64,000 nt of DNA from Climacium dendroides (Eukaryota > Streptophyta > Bryopsida > Hypnales > Climaciaceae). The notes beneath the pieces were generated by a model. It made no database searches. It saw only the letters and a program-made list of their open reading frames with translations, and was not told the DNA's origin. Positions 35,862 through 47,056 of the stretch are shown one piece after another. The stretch is from positions 1,364,001 through 1,428,000 of the forward strand of contig OX467092.1 in the NCBI GenBank assembly GCA_950106755.1, in the 5' to 3' direction. The position numbers and the translations under genes were made by a program. Numbering within the stretch: the first letter of the stretch is position 1; every line of letters begins with the position of its first letter.

Positions 35862-36225
35862 TAGTATTGGAGGAATGTCCACCAAAGTTGGATAATATCT
35901 TGAATTGAGTTGAAAGTTAGTATGGAAGTATTTAAGTATTTAATCTATAATGTGGCAAAGTTTCAAGTCATTTGAAACTACTGTCCAGTAGTTATGCTAA
36001 ATCAAAGTTAGGTATGAGAGTTCAGGAATTTTGACAAGGGTTAGGAAGTCAGTATTGAGGAAATGTACACCAAAGTTGGACAATATCTTAAATTGAGTTG
36101 AAAGTTGGCATGGGAGTATTTAAGTAGTTGATCTATAATGAGGCAAAGTTTCAAGTCATTTGAAACTATTGTCCAATAGTTATGCCAGATCAAAGCTAGA
36201 TATGACAATTTCTAGGTTATTGAAG
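35862..36225. repeat. Two-copy tandem repeat, 188-bp period
   Basis: The word caaagttgga starts at 35883 and 36071, and the two units stay aligned through aattgagttgaaagtt, ggcaaagtttcaagtcatttgaaact and agttatgc. Divergence is roughly one base in ten. No coding capacity. Confidence 0.8.
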
Positions 36226-37316
36226 GAATTATAGGATAGGGATTTGGGAATATAGGGACCTTGAAAATAGGATTATGATTATTTAGGGTGTTTAGGGAGA
36301 TTATTGATGTATACAAAGCACTTTCACAGCAAAAGCTCAGTGCTATTCCGAACCTAATCACAAAACCTTGTGACAACAGAAATGGGAAGAACTTGTAGGT
36401 GGTAAAATTGGTTTATGGTGGTATTGGGCAGTTTTTCCTTGTTAGCAATTGCTTTCATGAAACATGCAAACATTAGGGTGCATTACAATAGATTTAAGCT
36501 ATTTGTAGAAACACCATCTACAATGGATTTTAGGTAACATTAGAGTTGACATGCCTTGAATTGTAATAAACGTACTTTCAATGTCTTAAAAATACCACAA
36601 AAACGTAGGTTTCTTCTAGTGTTTATAAATTGAATTTAGAAACAAGGCAACTTAAAAGTATGCATATGCATTTTTCACTAATGAGTGATCATATAGACTA
36701 TTGGTGGCATATAAAGGAAAGCTTGGTGTTTGTTAAATTTGTATACTTGCATTGCATAAACATTTGAAGTAATACTTAAAAAAATTTAGTTCTTTTTTTC
36801 AATTATATGGCATTTGCTTTTTAATCTCATGAGAATTTGAAAGGGCTATTTGTAAAAAGATTGAAGCTAGACACTATATTTTTTTAGTATTATCCATCAT
36901 AGTCTAAGCTTCAAAAGTAGGAAGGTGGTTCAAGAATGACATAAGAGCAATATTTCATAATCTTTGGACTGTAGGAAGAGTGCTACAATGACGTAAGCAA
37001 CTATAATTTAGAAATTTTAAAACTTCCAATTAATTATACACTTTGAAAATCCAAAACTAGTGATACATAAGGTTGCATAATTGTGTCTGGTAGCAAAGTC
37101 CCATTATGCAAATTAGTTGGATGACATGCCTTTTTGAAAGAAAATCTCACATACTTTAAGGTGTCACCCATCAATGATAGTGTCAACATAGGAGAACAAA
37201 AGATTCTAAACCCCTAAATGTATTGGACTTTGTTTTCACCCAAAACACTCCAAAATTGCCATTTTTAGGACAAGTACCAAATTTTAGAAAAAAAACTTTT
37301 TTTAGATACATGTAAC
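36226..37316. other. AT-rich non-coding region
   Basis: No recognised gene or RNA. A degraded TTAA-type terminus (taaacccctaaatg) occurs near 37205 and may mark the end of a separate element. Confidence 0.4.
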
Positions 37317-37970
37317 CGTAGGATCTTGAAGTACACTTGTTTGAGAAGATGTGGGAAAAATTTCAGAAATTTCCACCATGTAGATTGCAAGATATTAGCA
37401 TTTGAATTTACAAAAATCCTTTTTTTGTCCCTGTAAAAAATCGAGCAACTGCACTTCACAAGGTCACATTTTTATGAAAAAATGTCCAAAATGGTGGTTA
37501 CTCTTTGAATTCATTCTTCAAGGCAAGTTGGCTACATGCTTAAAAAAATTTGAGATCATTTGGAATTGTACAACATGTAGGAAAAAAATAGTAAGTAGAA
37601 AGAAATAGACAATCATTCAAAACACTAAATTATTAAGAATTTATTTATGAAATTGAAAAATGAGAATCCCAATGGTTGTAATGTTGTAACGTATAATATA
37701 TATCCTAAGATTTTATTTTTTTCAAAAAATATTGAAAATTGAATTCAATAAAGGAATCCAGGGTTTATTTTAGAGTCGAGAATCTATAAGTGCCTGCAAA
37801 CTAAATTTGCTTATAACTTTCATCTCATAAATCAAAATGGAATGATTTGAATCTTTTCATGTATATATAACTTTAGAAAACCAATTTCGAATTTTTATTT
37901 TTTTAAAAGTGATTTTTCAGAATTTTTTTGAGCTGCCTCCAAACATTGAAAATAACATATCATAAATAAG
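37317..37970 (-). mobile_element. Truncated copy of the 840-bp TTAA element
   Basis: Colinear with 24989-25620 and, inverted, with 26400-27030: shared words include gagaagatgtgg, ttgcaagatatta, gcacttcacaaggtcaca, caaggcaagtt and gtacaacat. The terminal segment of about 180 bp with the TTAA end is absent here, while at 44166-44345 just that segment is present. Confidence 0.65.
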
Positions 37971-40384
37971 TCAATAAAAATTACCAATATCTAGGATAAA
38001 ACCGTTACTTGAGGTGAAAAAAATAAACAGTAGCCACATGGTAGGCTTAGCCAAAAATAAAGATGTGGCACATAACATGTCAATTGAGTGACATGGTATC
38101 CAACAAGGTTGATGTAGCATGCCACATCAACACATTAGGTCCTTGTTACAGATATTGAATGATGTTTTCTAAGACATCAATGTTGTTTGACATACATTCC
38201 ACTACATTGAACAACACTATGATTTTGACCAAGCAATGCAAGACATCTTTTTAGATATCCACTAAAATTTTGATATCAGCATTGTTGATGTTTTCCACAA
38301 TATCAACCTCCACCACATAGCGTTTACATGTATGCCATAGACAACAACAATGAATAGAAGCCTACATACTCAAAATAAGTATCTTCAAAATTCTAAACAC
38401 ACACGGTTTTCTTTTGCATGTTTGACAATGGATATGGATGTTTCACGAAACATAGAGATGGCAAATGACGAAAGGTCCAAAGAAGGTAGGAAATACATTC
38501 TCGGCATAGAAAAATTTGATTAATTGTATTCAGCCTAATAATGAGAAAGTTCCAAACAATTTAGTTTTTACATGCAATAGAGAAAATTATGTAGAAGGTT
38601 TAGGTGAGCGTCCCTATACACAACAATGAGGTCACACACATGCCACTTACATCATCCAAAACCACAAGTTTTGTCCCCTAATAAATGTTTAGAAGATTGA
38701 GCTCTTATTTTGAGAAATATTGAGGTGGACAATCCACTCTAAACTTTTGATGCCATGTCCAACACATTTCCCATGGGTTCCACCATGCGGCACAGGAGAT
38801 ACAATACATCCAATGATAAAAGAATACCATAAGCCAAATTCATATTTAGTATGTAAGTACATATTTGGTAGATAGGCTCAACTAAAGCTTCACATTGAGG
38901 ATCAAGTGAATCAAATAAGGACAATTCTAAAAAAGTGTCACCCAAGTTTCACAAATATTGCCCACATTTGCCTTGAATACAATTTGCCTCTTCATTTCAA
39001 TAACCAAAATATCTCACTCCACAACTAATACCACCAAATTAGAGATTACATTGTTATTTGATGCTATTGATAAAAACAAGACTGGTTGCATCCAACACTG
39101 GGCTTTGATGTGAGGAGCAAGATACATGCCAAGCTATGACCTTCAAGTCACTATATACATAACGCATGCCTATTTTCCTAAAGACCAACCAAAACTCTAG
39201 ATGCACTATGTCCTCATATGAATCATCAAAGCTCTTTCCCTCATCTATTAGATATTTCTTATGGACATTGTCTTGAGATTCAACAAACGTCCCTATCTAG
39301 CATAGAATATTCCTAAAACCAACATTGTCTAATGAACAATCTCAACTTTCTATCCTAAGCTGAAATTAAAAAGGAACAAATCTAGGTTTTGTTGTAGATA
39401 CTCTTTCATAGTAAGTAGATTAGAATCTTTAGTTTAGAATCCACAAAACTTTTCAAACTACTAAACCCTAAATCCACATAGAAGTTGAACTAGTGATAGG
39501 GAAGAACATAAATAACTTGATCCAAAATCTAAAAATTGTTCTCGTATTTATTGCAATGCATTAAACACATTCTAAAAATAAAATTATAGCCTCATTGTTA
39601 CAAATCACCAAAGAAATATAGATAGTGGATTAAATAAACCCTCACCAACCCTTCAAAACCCTAAATGTAAACCTAATAACCCTAAAAACTACAAACCCTA
39701 AAAAGACATACATGTCGAGCATGCAAGTTTTTCAGTATTATGTCATGTCATTAGAATGTTTGTCAAAACATCAGCATGCCTTCAACTCCACGTCTATTAG
39801 GATCACGTTTCCTAAATAATAATTTAATGTGAATCCATCAAGTTAAACAGCTTGTCTCTCTAAATTGATGGACATTCCCAACACAAAAAGCATGTGTCAC
39901 GATAGGATAAAAAACTTTGTGAACATGTGCCTTTCATAACAACCATCTTTCCTTCAATTCCTTTGCATGAATTAAAGGAAATTGAAAACTTTTCAATAGC
40001 TCATTGACACTTACATTGTATAAATCTTTTGCATCAAAACAACCATCTTTTTCCAATTAATCGATAAGTCTATCTCTTACAATGAGTTGAAAAGTGGCTG
40101 CACACCCCTGTCAATTGATTTACCCCCCCCCTCTCTCAAAAAAATAACAGGCCATTGACTGTTTTAAGAAAAATGCTTCTCTTTGAAATCACCGTTGATT
40201 TCCTGAAAAATCACAAGCCGTTGATCTTGCCAGATTTAATCCGAATACGGATACAGCTATAATACCATATATGAATACATAGTGAATTCTGGATACGGAT
40301 ACGGATATGGATACGGGATGAATTGCCCCATATTGTTTGGAGTCCTCCCCCCTAAAAATTATAAGAGGGATGGGGGGGTCTGAA
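37971..40384. other. AT-rich non-coding region
   Basis: No recognised gene. Short open frames (for example 38739-38945 minus) show no known domain. A cluster of ggatacggatac words lies near 40260-40315. Confidence 0.4.
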
Positions 40385-40517
40385 TTAAAAAGTTTTAATT
40401 TAAATTTTTTTAATTCAACACCCCCTTCTCCCTCCCAAAAAATTTTAAAATTTAATTAAAAAAATTTTGGGAGGGGGAAAGGGGGTGCTGAATTAAAAAA
40501 ATTTAAATTAAAATTTT
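40385..40517. repeat. Long hairpin with G-run/C-run arms
   Basis: The left arm tttttttaattcaacacccc (then cttctccctccc) pairs with the right arm gggagggggaaaggggg(tgctgaattaaaaaaa) over about 42 bp with one or two mismatches and a loop of about 14 nt of AT. The flanks (ttaatttaaattt on the left, aaatttaaattaa on the right) extend the pairing. It could be a short foldback element or a secondary-structure-prone site. Confidence 0.7.
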
Positions 40518-41139
40518 TGTACATTTCAGTCAAAGCAAGAACAAACCTCATTGATGAGGTTGGCAATTGGCATTGCTATGTTGTTCTACCTTCACAATAA
40601 CAAGCCACTTGCAAAGAGACACTCCCAAGAAACACACCATAACATGCTTGGAAACTTAAAAAAAACTAGTAATCACTAGACCTACACTACTAATTGGCAG
40701 GTTCACATTAACTCTCACCATCAATCAAAACATATGAAAATCAAGAAAAATTCCAACAAAAATCGACAAAAAATTCAATAATAGAAAACATTCATATTAG
40801 ACTAACATAGTTGAAAAAAGTTAAAAACAATCAATTATCTCAAAGGAAAAAAATGAGCACAAACAATAAAAAAGCAAACATGCATCTAATGCACTTAAGA
40901 TAGAGGCACAAATGTTTTGAAATGTCCCACACCAATGTCACTCTATGCACAACACATGCCGCGCGGACCAAAACAAAAGAGATATAGAATTGCAATTAAT
41001 AAGGCTATGAAACTCCAAAATATAGTTATCAGGCCAAACAAAAATAAAAGAGAAAGAAGGATCTGAGTTTTCAACATGTCAAATGTGAGTTATTAGATGT
41101 AGGTCTGACAACTTTGTTCATTCTCAAGTATGTAAATCC
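40518..41139. other. AT-rich non-coding region
   Basis: Nothing recognisable was seen. Confidence 0.4.
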
Positions 41140-41650
41140 TATTTTAAAAGTCATGGTTTACATGATAATTGATTGAAAAACATTAGTGAAGAATTTTTGA
41201 AATTTAATTGCATAGATAAGTGGGAAACATCCATGCGCACATCTTTCATATTAAAAGACCATCACATTAAATAACAAAAATATGATTTATGAAGAGTTCA
41301 ATGTGAGGTGTCGTGTGACTAAACTTTGTATAATAGATATCTTTATATTCTTACTACAATGTACTATTTGATCCTCATGTTGCAACTAATTTTGTACATT
41401 GGACATGATGGTACAATTACTTTGCCAAAATTTAGTTAAAATATAGAGATATCTATTTTGCAAAGTTTTAATATGTGGCAACTCACATTGAATTCTTCAT
41501 AGATCATACTTTTGTTACTTAATAAGGTATTTTTTAAACATGAAAGATGTACTTATGGATGTTTCCTACATATCTATGCAATCAAATTAAAAAAATTCAT
41601 CACTAATGTTTTTCAATGAATTATCATGTAAAACCATGAATATAAAATGA
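41140..41650. mobile_element. Foldback element, about 500 bp with about 220-bp arms
   Basis: The left arm (from tcatggtttacatgataatt at 41151) and the right arm (ending aattatcatgtaaaaccatga at 41639) are reverse complements at roughly 80 percent over more than 200 bp. Shared inner words include aaaaacattagtga, attgcatagata, ggaaacatcca and aatagatatct. A centre of about 60 nt separates them. No coding capacity. Transcription through it would give a long double-stranded RNA. Confidence 0.75.
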
Positions 41651-42129
41651 AACAATTGATTTTACAAAAAAATGGCATTTTGTTCTTTTGAAATTGAAAT
41701 TTGGTAGGCTTAATTGGGATTGCATAAGAATAAAATGTTAATTATGCAAGACAAAAAATGTCAATTGTACTCTATATTATGCAAAATTCTTTAAATGGCC
41801 TATTAAGCAATTTTTAAGACTTCATTGTGCTACAATTTTGTCTTTGCTTATGTGGTGCCAAACTTTCATAGTTATAGAAGCTTATATTGTACAAATTTAT
41901 ATTCAAAAGTTTGATATTTATTCATTTTAAGTTTAAATTTGAGATCTTTACGTAGATACGGCCATCTACAAGTTAAAAGACATAATTGATATATGTGTTC
42001 ATTTTCATCTGTTAGAATCACAGATACTATTATTAGAATTGTTTTTTTTAGTCTTTCATCTTATGTTTTTCCTTTGACCACTTAGTATATTCTATCATCA
42101 ATGGGATAAATTGAAGCTTTTGGGACTAA

Positions 42130-42345
42130 GGTAGGAGCATCCAATGGCATCATGTATCCAATGGTGTCACTTTCTAGGTAAGGTAATGATTCTAGAATGT
42201 AAATGTAGGTTGACTATAGATAACTTATTATTTTGGTCAATAAAAATAAGCTATCTACAATTTGTCTACATTCAAGTTTTGAAATGACTATCATGTGTAC
42301 AAAAGGAGGCTTTTGGGTACACTAATGCAATTGGGTGCTCCTACC
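42130..42345. mobile_element. Foldback MITE, 216 bp
   Basis: The left end ggtaggagcatccaatggca matches the reverse complement of the right end (ggtaggagcacccaattgca), and the inner arms gtaggttgactatagataac and its partner continue the hairpin to a centre near 42240. TAA lies directly left and one base away on the right, so a PIF/Tourist-like TAA target is possible but not proven. Confidence 0.65.
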
Positions 42346-43247
42346 ATAACTCAATTCCTTATGCATTTATTTAAAAAAAAAATTTAACTATTGGATTTAT
42401 AGAATAATAGATACCATAAGTGTAGGTCAATTTTAAAGATAAGTAGGGATAATTTGGATCCTATCTAAAATTTTAAAAATTGTACATTTATTTTTGAAAA
42501 TCTAGAAAATTTTCATTGTTGCTAATTCTCAATATCTATAAAGTAAATGTAACCTTGCAAATCCAAATATACATCCTATTTCAAAACCCTTCTAAGGTAT
42601 TGGTGCTTTTTTTAATCCATCTTGTGACCAAAAGAGGAAGATTGAATGAAATAGAAGAAACTCAAAGGGGGAATGCTTAAATATGCAAGTAGAGAGCAAA
42701 AATTTAACAAAAAAACAAAGATTTCTTTACTACTAGAAAGTTCTACACCATCTTCTAATGATGGTGTAGATTTAAAAAATACCATTTAAAGTAGAGATTA
42801 GAGAATAAAAAATTGATTGTTAAAATTTAATTTTTATATAACCCTCCCTAAAGTTGTGAGCTTTTCAAAATCTTATTTCGATAATTTAATTTTTATAGTA
42901 CAAAGGGTATGTAATTTATAAAATGATAGCTTAGGATAAGTAAAATAGAATTTGTAACTATGAATATTTGTCACTTAAGAGGATAAGCTTGAGTTCAAGA
43001 TAAAATAAAATTACTACAAAAGTATAATAGTAAAGTGCCACCAAGTAAGAGAATGACACCTATAGCCATGGTGTGATATTGCAATAGAGAGCTTGGCCAT
43101 GGGCATATGAGAAACATTTTGCTTCAACTTTGGTCTTGAAAACAAACCTCTTAGACTCTTTGGTGGAATTAAATGCTCATGAAGAATACAAATTGTAAAA
43201 TTTCAAGTTACTCCACCCATTTGCAAGATTATTCTAGATCAAGAGCA
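42346..43247. other. AT-rich non-coding region
   Basis: No gene was seen. Near 42735-42776 a lone tactactagaaag word followed by a perfect 11-bp hairpin (tctacaccatc/gatggtgtaga) may be the remnant of one end of a CACTA-type MITE. Confidence 0.4.
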
Positions 43248-43397
43248 CACTACTAGAAAATTTCATTTTTCTGTTGTTTTGGTCGCGTTGATCCGGTCAA
43301 AATCTGACAGAAATCTGTTGAAACCAACAGATTTTTGTCAGATTTTGACCGGATCAACGCGACCAAAACAACAGAAATACGAAATTTTCTAGTAGTG
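43248..43397. mobile_element. CACTA-type foldback MITE, 150 bp, with GCA target duplication
   Basis: It begins CACTACTAGAAAATTTC and ends with the exact reverse complement, GAAATTTTCTAGTAGTG. Both sides carry the trinucleotide GCA (43245-43247 and 43398-43400), the 3-bp duplication expected for CACTA (En/Spm-type) elements. Almost the whole length is one hairpin, with a tight centre around ctgttgaaaccaacag. The word tctgttgttttggtcgcgttg is shared with the element at 61495. Confidence 0.88.
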
Positions 43398-44165
43398 GCA
43401 CACAACTAAAAGCCTTTTTAATATAAATACAATTAAATAAATAACATAAAAAATAAGACAATTTTTAGCTATGATATTGAAACACACTAAAAAATGAAAA
43501 CCACTCACAAATCATTACTAGAGCTATCCTTGCTAGAGGCTTTAGCATCAACTTGACATTCCTTTTTTTGATTCCTTTTTGTATCCAAAAGTTTTTTGAC
43601 CCATAGATTTATCAAAGTTTTTGTCGATTCACTATTGAAAAATAGGCCTCAACATACATTTGAACAATCCATTCCAAATAAATGGAGTGAAAGTGAAAGA
43701 AGAATTGTGAACCATTTATTGATTTACATCCTACCTTGGCTCTTTTAGAATGCCTCTACAAAAGAGAAAACAAAAGATGCAATGACTATAAAACAGGAAG
43801 CTAAAATCACATAAATATAATGTAATAGATTCATAAAAATCAAAATTTGTAATAATATGAATGAATGACAATGTATGCACAAGAAATGAATCAATTCCTC
43901 TTTGGCTTTTTCATCAATAGCAACCAAGTAGAGTAGTGATCCTCCCTTTGAAATGATGTGAAACAGAGCTTCACATATAGATTAGGATGATTAGCATCCA
44001 TTTTAAAAATTCATGCAAAAATTCCAAATTATGAAGTCAACAAAACCTACCTAAGTTCTCAAAAAAACAACTAAATGAGTTCTTTAGTCCTTTAGGGATT
44101 AAGATTACTATATAGTCAAGTTGGTGCAAAACACAATAATAAGTAGTATATTTAAAATTGTTTGC
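43398..44165. other. AT-rich region with a TTAA-element fragment
   Basis: No gene was seen. The part 43995-44102 is the reverse complement of the left end of the element at 49949 and ends at agtcctttagggaTTAA (TTAA at 44099-44102). Confidence 0.5.
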
Positions 44166-44345
44166 TTTACCCCCTAAATTCTCAACTGCCTTTTTTGGCA
44201 TCATAGCAATTTCGGGCAGTTCAGTAGGAATGAAGATTTCATTATTTTTCTTTAAAATTTTCACGAAACATGTGCCTAAGGAGTAGCTTTAAGGCCCAAC
44301 AATTTTCATAACTTTTGACTATACGGTTAAAAAGTTATTGCATAG
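44166..44345 (+). mobile_element. Terminal fragment of the 840-bp TTAA element
   Basis: It matches the left 180 bp of the element at 26210 (cattatagatattttgggca there, catcatagcaatttcgggca here; then the ttttgacta(c/t)a(t/c)ggttaaaaagttattgc block). The terminal TTAA has decayed to TTTA. It ends abruptly near 44345. Confidence 0.65.
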
Positions 44346-45937
44346 TCAAAATGGGTCTTGATCACTAACGTGGATTGTCACTCATTGTCTATATTTTTCG
44401 GATGATCTAAAAAACATCAATATGTCTTCAGTCATGTCAAATAAAATGTCAACATCACGGATAGCATCAAGTTGTTTTTATTGTAATTTGTCACTATTAT
44501 TTGCAACATTAATAAAAATCCACATATCCGTGCCCTCCAATCCTTTGAGATCTTGAGGTTTTGTTGGACATTGTATGTTTTTGGTCAGACACCCAAAAAC
44601 ACACAAGTTTCTTATAGTGATTTGAATTGTTAATCATCACTGATAGCACCTTTGCTCCAATAAATCATTCATGAAGCAATATAACACTATATATTACAAT
44701 GTTTGGTAAAAACACAATATCTAAATTTAATTTGAGAAGAAAATCTATAGAGGTTTATTTAAATATATCTTGAAAGCATTTTCAATGCCATGCTTCCACT
44801 TTGTGCCCAACATGACTACGAGTTGCCATTAGCAATCCAATAAATCATACCCCAAGAATCATGACTAGAGAACAAGTCTCTGATGTTGGATTCAATAATA
44901 GAGAAAGAGCAAGTACAAGACAATGGCAAGAATAGGCAAATATTTGGTGAGTTTGCCCAATAGCATTGATATGTGGAGAGTGAGGGATGTAGATTAGGTT
45001 AGTTATATTGTCCTATGAGACTAGGCCATGATCTTGTACCATGATGGCGGTGCTCTTAAAGTATTTTCACTCCAAAACTATAAATCCGTGGTAAATTAGG
45101 TTGGGAGTTTGTTCTACTAGCCAAAGACAAAGTTGGGTCACGCTAGCTTGCATAGTTGGGATTAGGGCCCCATTGCAACTACCACTAAAAGCCCCATCTT
45201 CTTAAAATTCAAAGAATCATTCAAGCTGGTCCTCCTCTATTAGACAACACCACTTGTCGAGTCTTTATTTGCTATCATGAACAACAAATTGGAAGTTGGG
45301 CTAGCATCCACGGATAAATATGTGAGATAATATACTATGCAATTTTTCCAATTCATAACATCCCACTTGCTTGGATCATGTGTTTTTTGAGCAACATTTT
45401 GTTCAAAAGAGATACAATTATTTTCTTAAGTATAAAGACTATTAGGTAAGAAGTATATATTTTGCACGTTCATCCATTAACATAGAGGTAAAGAGTTGCA
45501 TCACTCCAACAAAGATTGCTTCCTGCACTGCCCAAAATAAATGAAAAAAATAAAAAATAAAATCCTGCTTGGTCGGCTTCCCATTTTGGCCATTTTTTTT
45601 TGACACAAGCGTCTTGAACAACACACTGCAAGGGGTTTCTGTCAGGTAGATAGGCTGATTTCACGCTAAATAAACCACCTGTCACTGCCAGGTATTGAAC
45701 CTGCACCATGCCATTTGATTTGGGTACCTTTCCACCAGCATCCATTTTTTTGGGCCATTTTGGAGTTCGGGTTCACGCCAGCCTGCCGTTTGGGGGTCAT
45801 ATGCCGGGTCCAGTGGAGATGCTCTTCCCTGGCCATCCTGCTTCGAAGCCGGAACCTGTGCACTTGTGCTTTCGCAGAGGTGCTCCAACCTTCCCTTGTG
45901 TGTGCGCCTGCTGGCTCCTCGCCCCGCCGGCCCAGCG
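44346..45937. other. AT-rich region ending at the phosphatase-fold gene
   Basis: AT-rich up to about 45560, then composition shifts sharply to gene-like. A minus-strand frame at 45640-45745 reads GLFSVKSAYLPDRN, which resembles the FSVKSAY signature near the end of plant LINE reverse transcriptases; the similarity is short and weak. From about 45780 the sequence probably is promoter and 5' UTR of the next gene. Confidence 0.4.
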
Positions 45938-47056
45938 ATGGCGTTGCAGCGGCAGCTCATCCCCCCGTTCCGCTACGCGATTGTCGAGGACTCCTTCTTC
46001 CGCGGCGCCTACCCAACCATCAAGAACTTCCGTTTCCTCCGCCGCCTCCACCTCAAAACTCTCGTCTCTCTCACGCCGGAGGCTCACCCCAACCGAGACA
46101 TGCGCGAGTTTTGCGAGCACGAAGGGATCACCGTCCACAACTTCTTCGTGGAAAAGTTCCAAGGCGATGGCGTCACTCTCACGAACGCCAAAGTGATCCA
46201 AGTTCTCCAGATCATCATCCGCCCGGAGAATCTCCCCGTGTACGTGCACTGCTTGGATGGCACTCATGTCACAGGTGTGGTGGTCATGTGTTTCCGGAAG
46301 CTTCAGAGCTGGAACTTGTCGACCTCCACTGCCGAGTTTTGCCAGTTTGAGAAAGACGGGGAAATTTCAAGGGAGGAATCGCAGTTCGTGGAGTCGTTTC
46401 GTGGGGAGATTGAGGTGCCGGCTGTTATCCCTAAGTGGCTGTGGCAGGGGATTCGCACCGTGAAGCATCCGAGTTTTCGCTTGCGCTTGTTGCCTGGGGA
46501 GAGTCTGGATCCCCAGGCGAGTCCGAAGAATGCTGCCGTAGCCGTGACGAATCGACCACGCTACCATGCGAGCAATCCATTGGACGCGAAGGCGGAAAAC
46601 GGGCTTGAAAATGAAACCCTAAGTCCGCCCGTGGAAGGCACGGTGATCTACGGCGACGGCGATGGCGGGCGACGGCAATCGGGAGCGAGGATCCGGCACA
46701 TGGGCGTGTGGTTGGGGAGCGATCCTTCTGGGATTGATGAGATTGTGAACAAGCGTGGTGGGGTTTTGGTGAAGGCGCCTCCGATTCTGGCTCTGGATAG
46801 AACTGAGAGGTGGAGCGGACCGCAAGCGATTGTTGGGTTTCCGAGGACAGGGTTTCGGGAAGTGCAGGATAGTGAGAGCCGGCGCAATCTGGAGGCGTTG
46901 GCGTTGGAAGGGGTGGACGTGTTGGGGCCGCGGAGGACTCCGGGGTGGCCACGTCAGGTGCGCCGGCCAAGGTCGATCATCGGGACCACGAATTCCAGCA
47001 AGAGCAGTTCGGGTCGTGATCAGGAGATTCCGCAATTTCCATCTACAAGGAGGTGA
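45938..47056 (+). CDS. SIW14/OCA-type (plant and fungi atypical dual-specificity) phosphatase-fold protein lacking the catalytic Arg
   Basis: An intronless frame of 372 aa. Residues 8-160 match the plant and fungal atypical dual-specificity phosphatase fold: PPFRYAIVEDSFFRGAYP, then TLVSLTPEAH, a GITVHNFFVEKFQGDG loop and the P-loop position VYVHCLDGTHVTG. In active members this reads HCxxGxxRTG; here Cys105 is present but the Arg expected at 111 is Val. Activity on phosphotyrosine or inositol pyrophosphates is therefore doubtful. The pattern may be a conserved non-catalytic branch similar to yeast OCA proteins. The region beyond residue 170 is Pro/Gly/Arg-rich, low in predicted structure, and shows no known domain. 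An in-frame Met 24 codons upstream exists, but the Met at 45938 directly precedes the conserved region. The gene sits alone. Confidence 0.82.
   Translation: MALQRQLIPPFRYAIVEDSFFRGAYPTIKNFRFLRRLHLKTLVSLTPEAHPNRDMREFCEHEGITVHNFFVEKFQGDGVTLTNAKVIQVLQIIIRPENLPVYVHCLDGTHVTGVVVMCFRKLQSWNLSTSTAEFCQFEKDGEISREESQFVESFRGEIEVPAVIPKWLWQGIRTVKHPSFRLRLLPGESLDPQASPKNAAVAVTNRPRYHASNPLDAKAENGLENETLSPPVEGTVIYGDGDGGRRQSGARIRHMGVWLGSDPSGIDEIVNKRGGVLVKAPPILALDRTERWSGPQAIVGFPRTGFREVQDSESRRNLEALALEGVDVLGPRRTPGWPRQVRRPRSIIGTTNSSKSSSGRDQEIPQFPSTRR

Noticed and set aside
45680..45730. Minus-strand ggttcaatacc resembling a tRNA/SINE B box
   Set aside because: No cloverleaf, no proper A box at the right distance and no acceptor stem.
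45708..46350. Open frames of 162-211 codons overlapping the phosphatase-fold gene
   Set aside because: Composition is explained by the conserved frame starting at 45938; the other frames are Pro/Arg/Ser-rich without domains.
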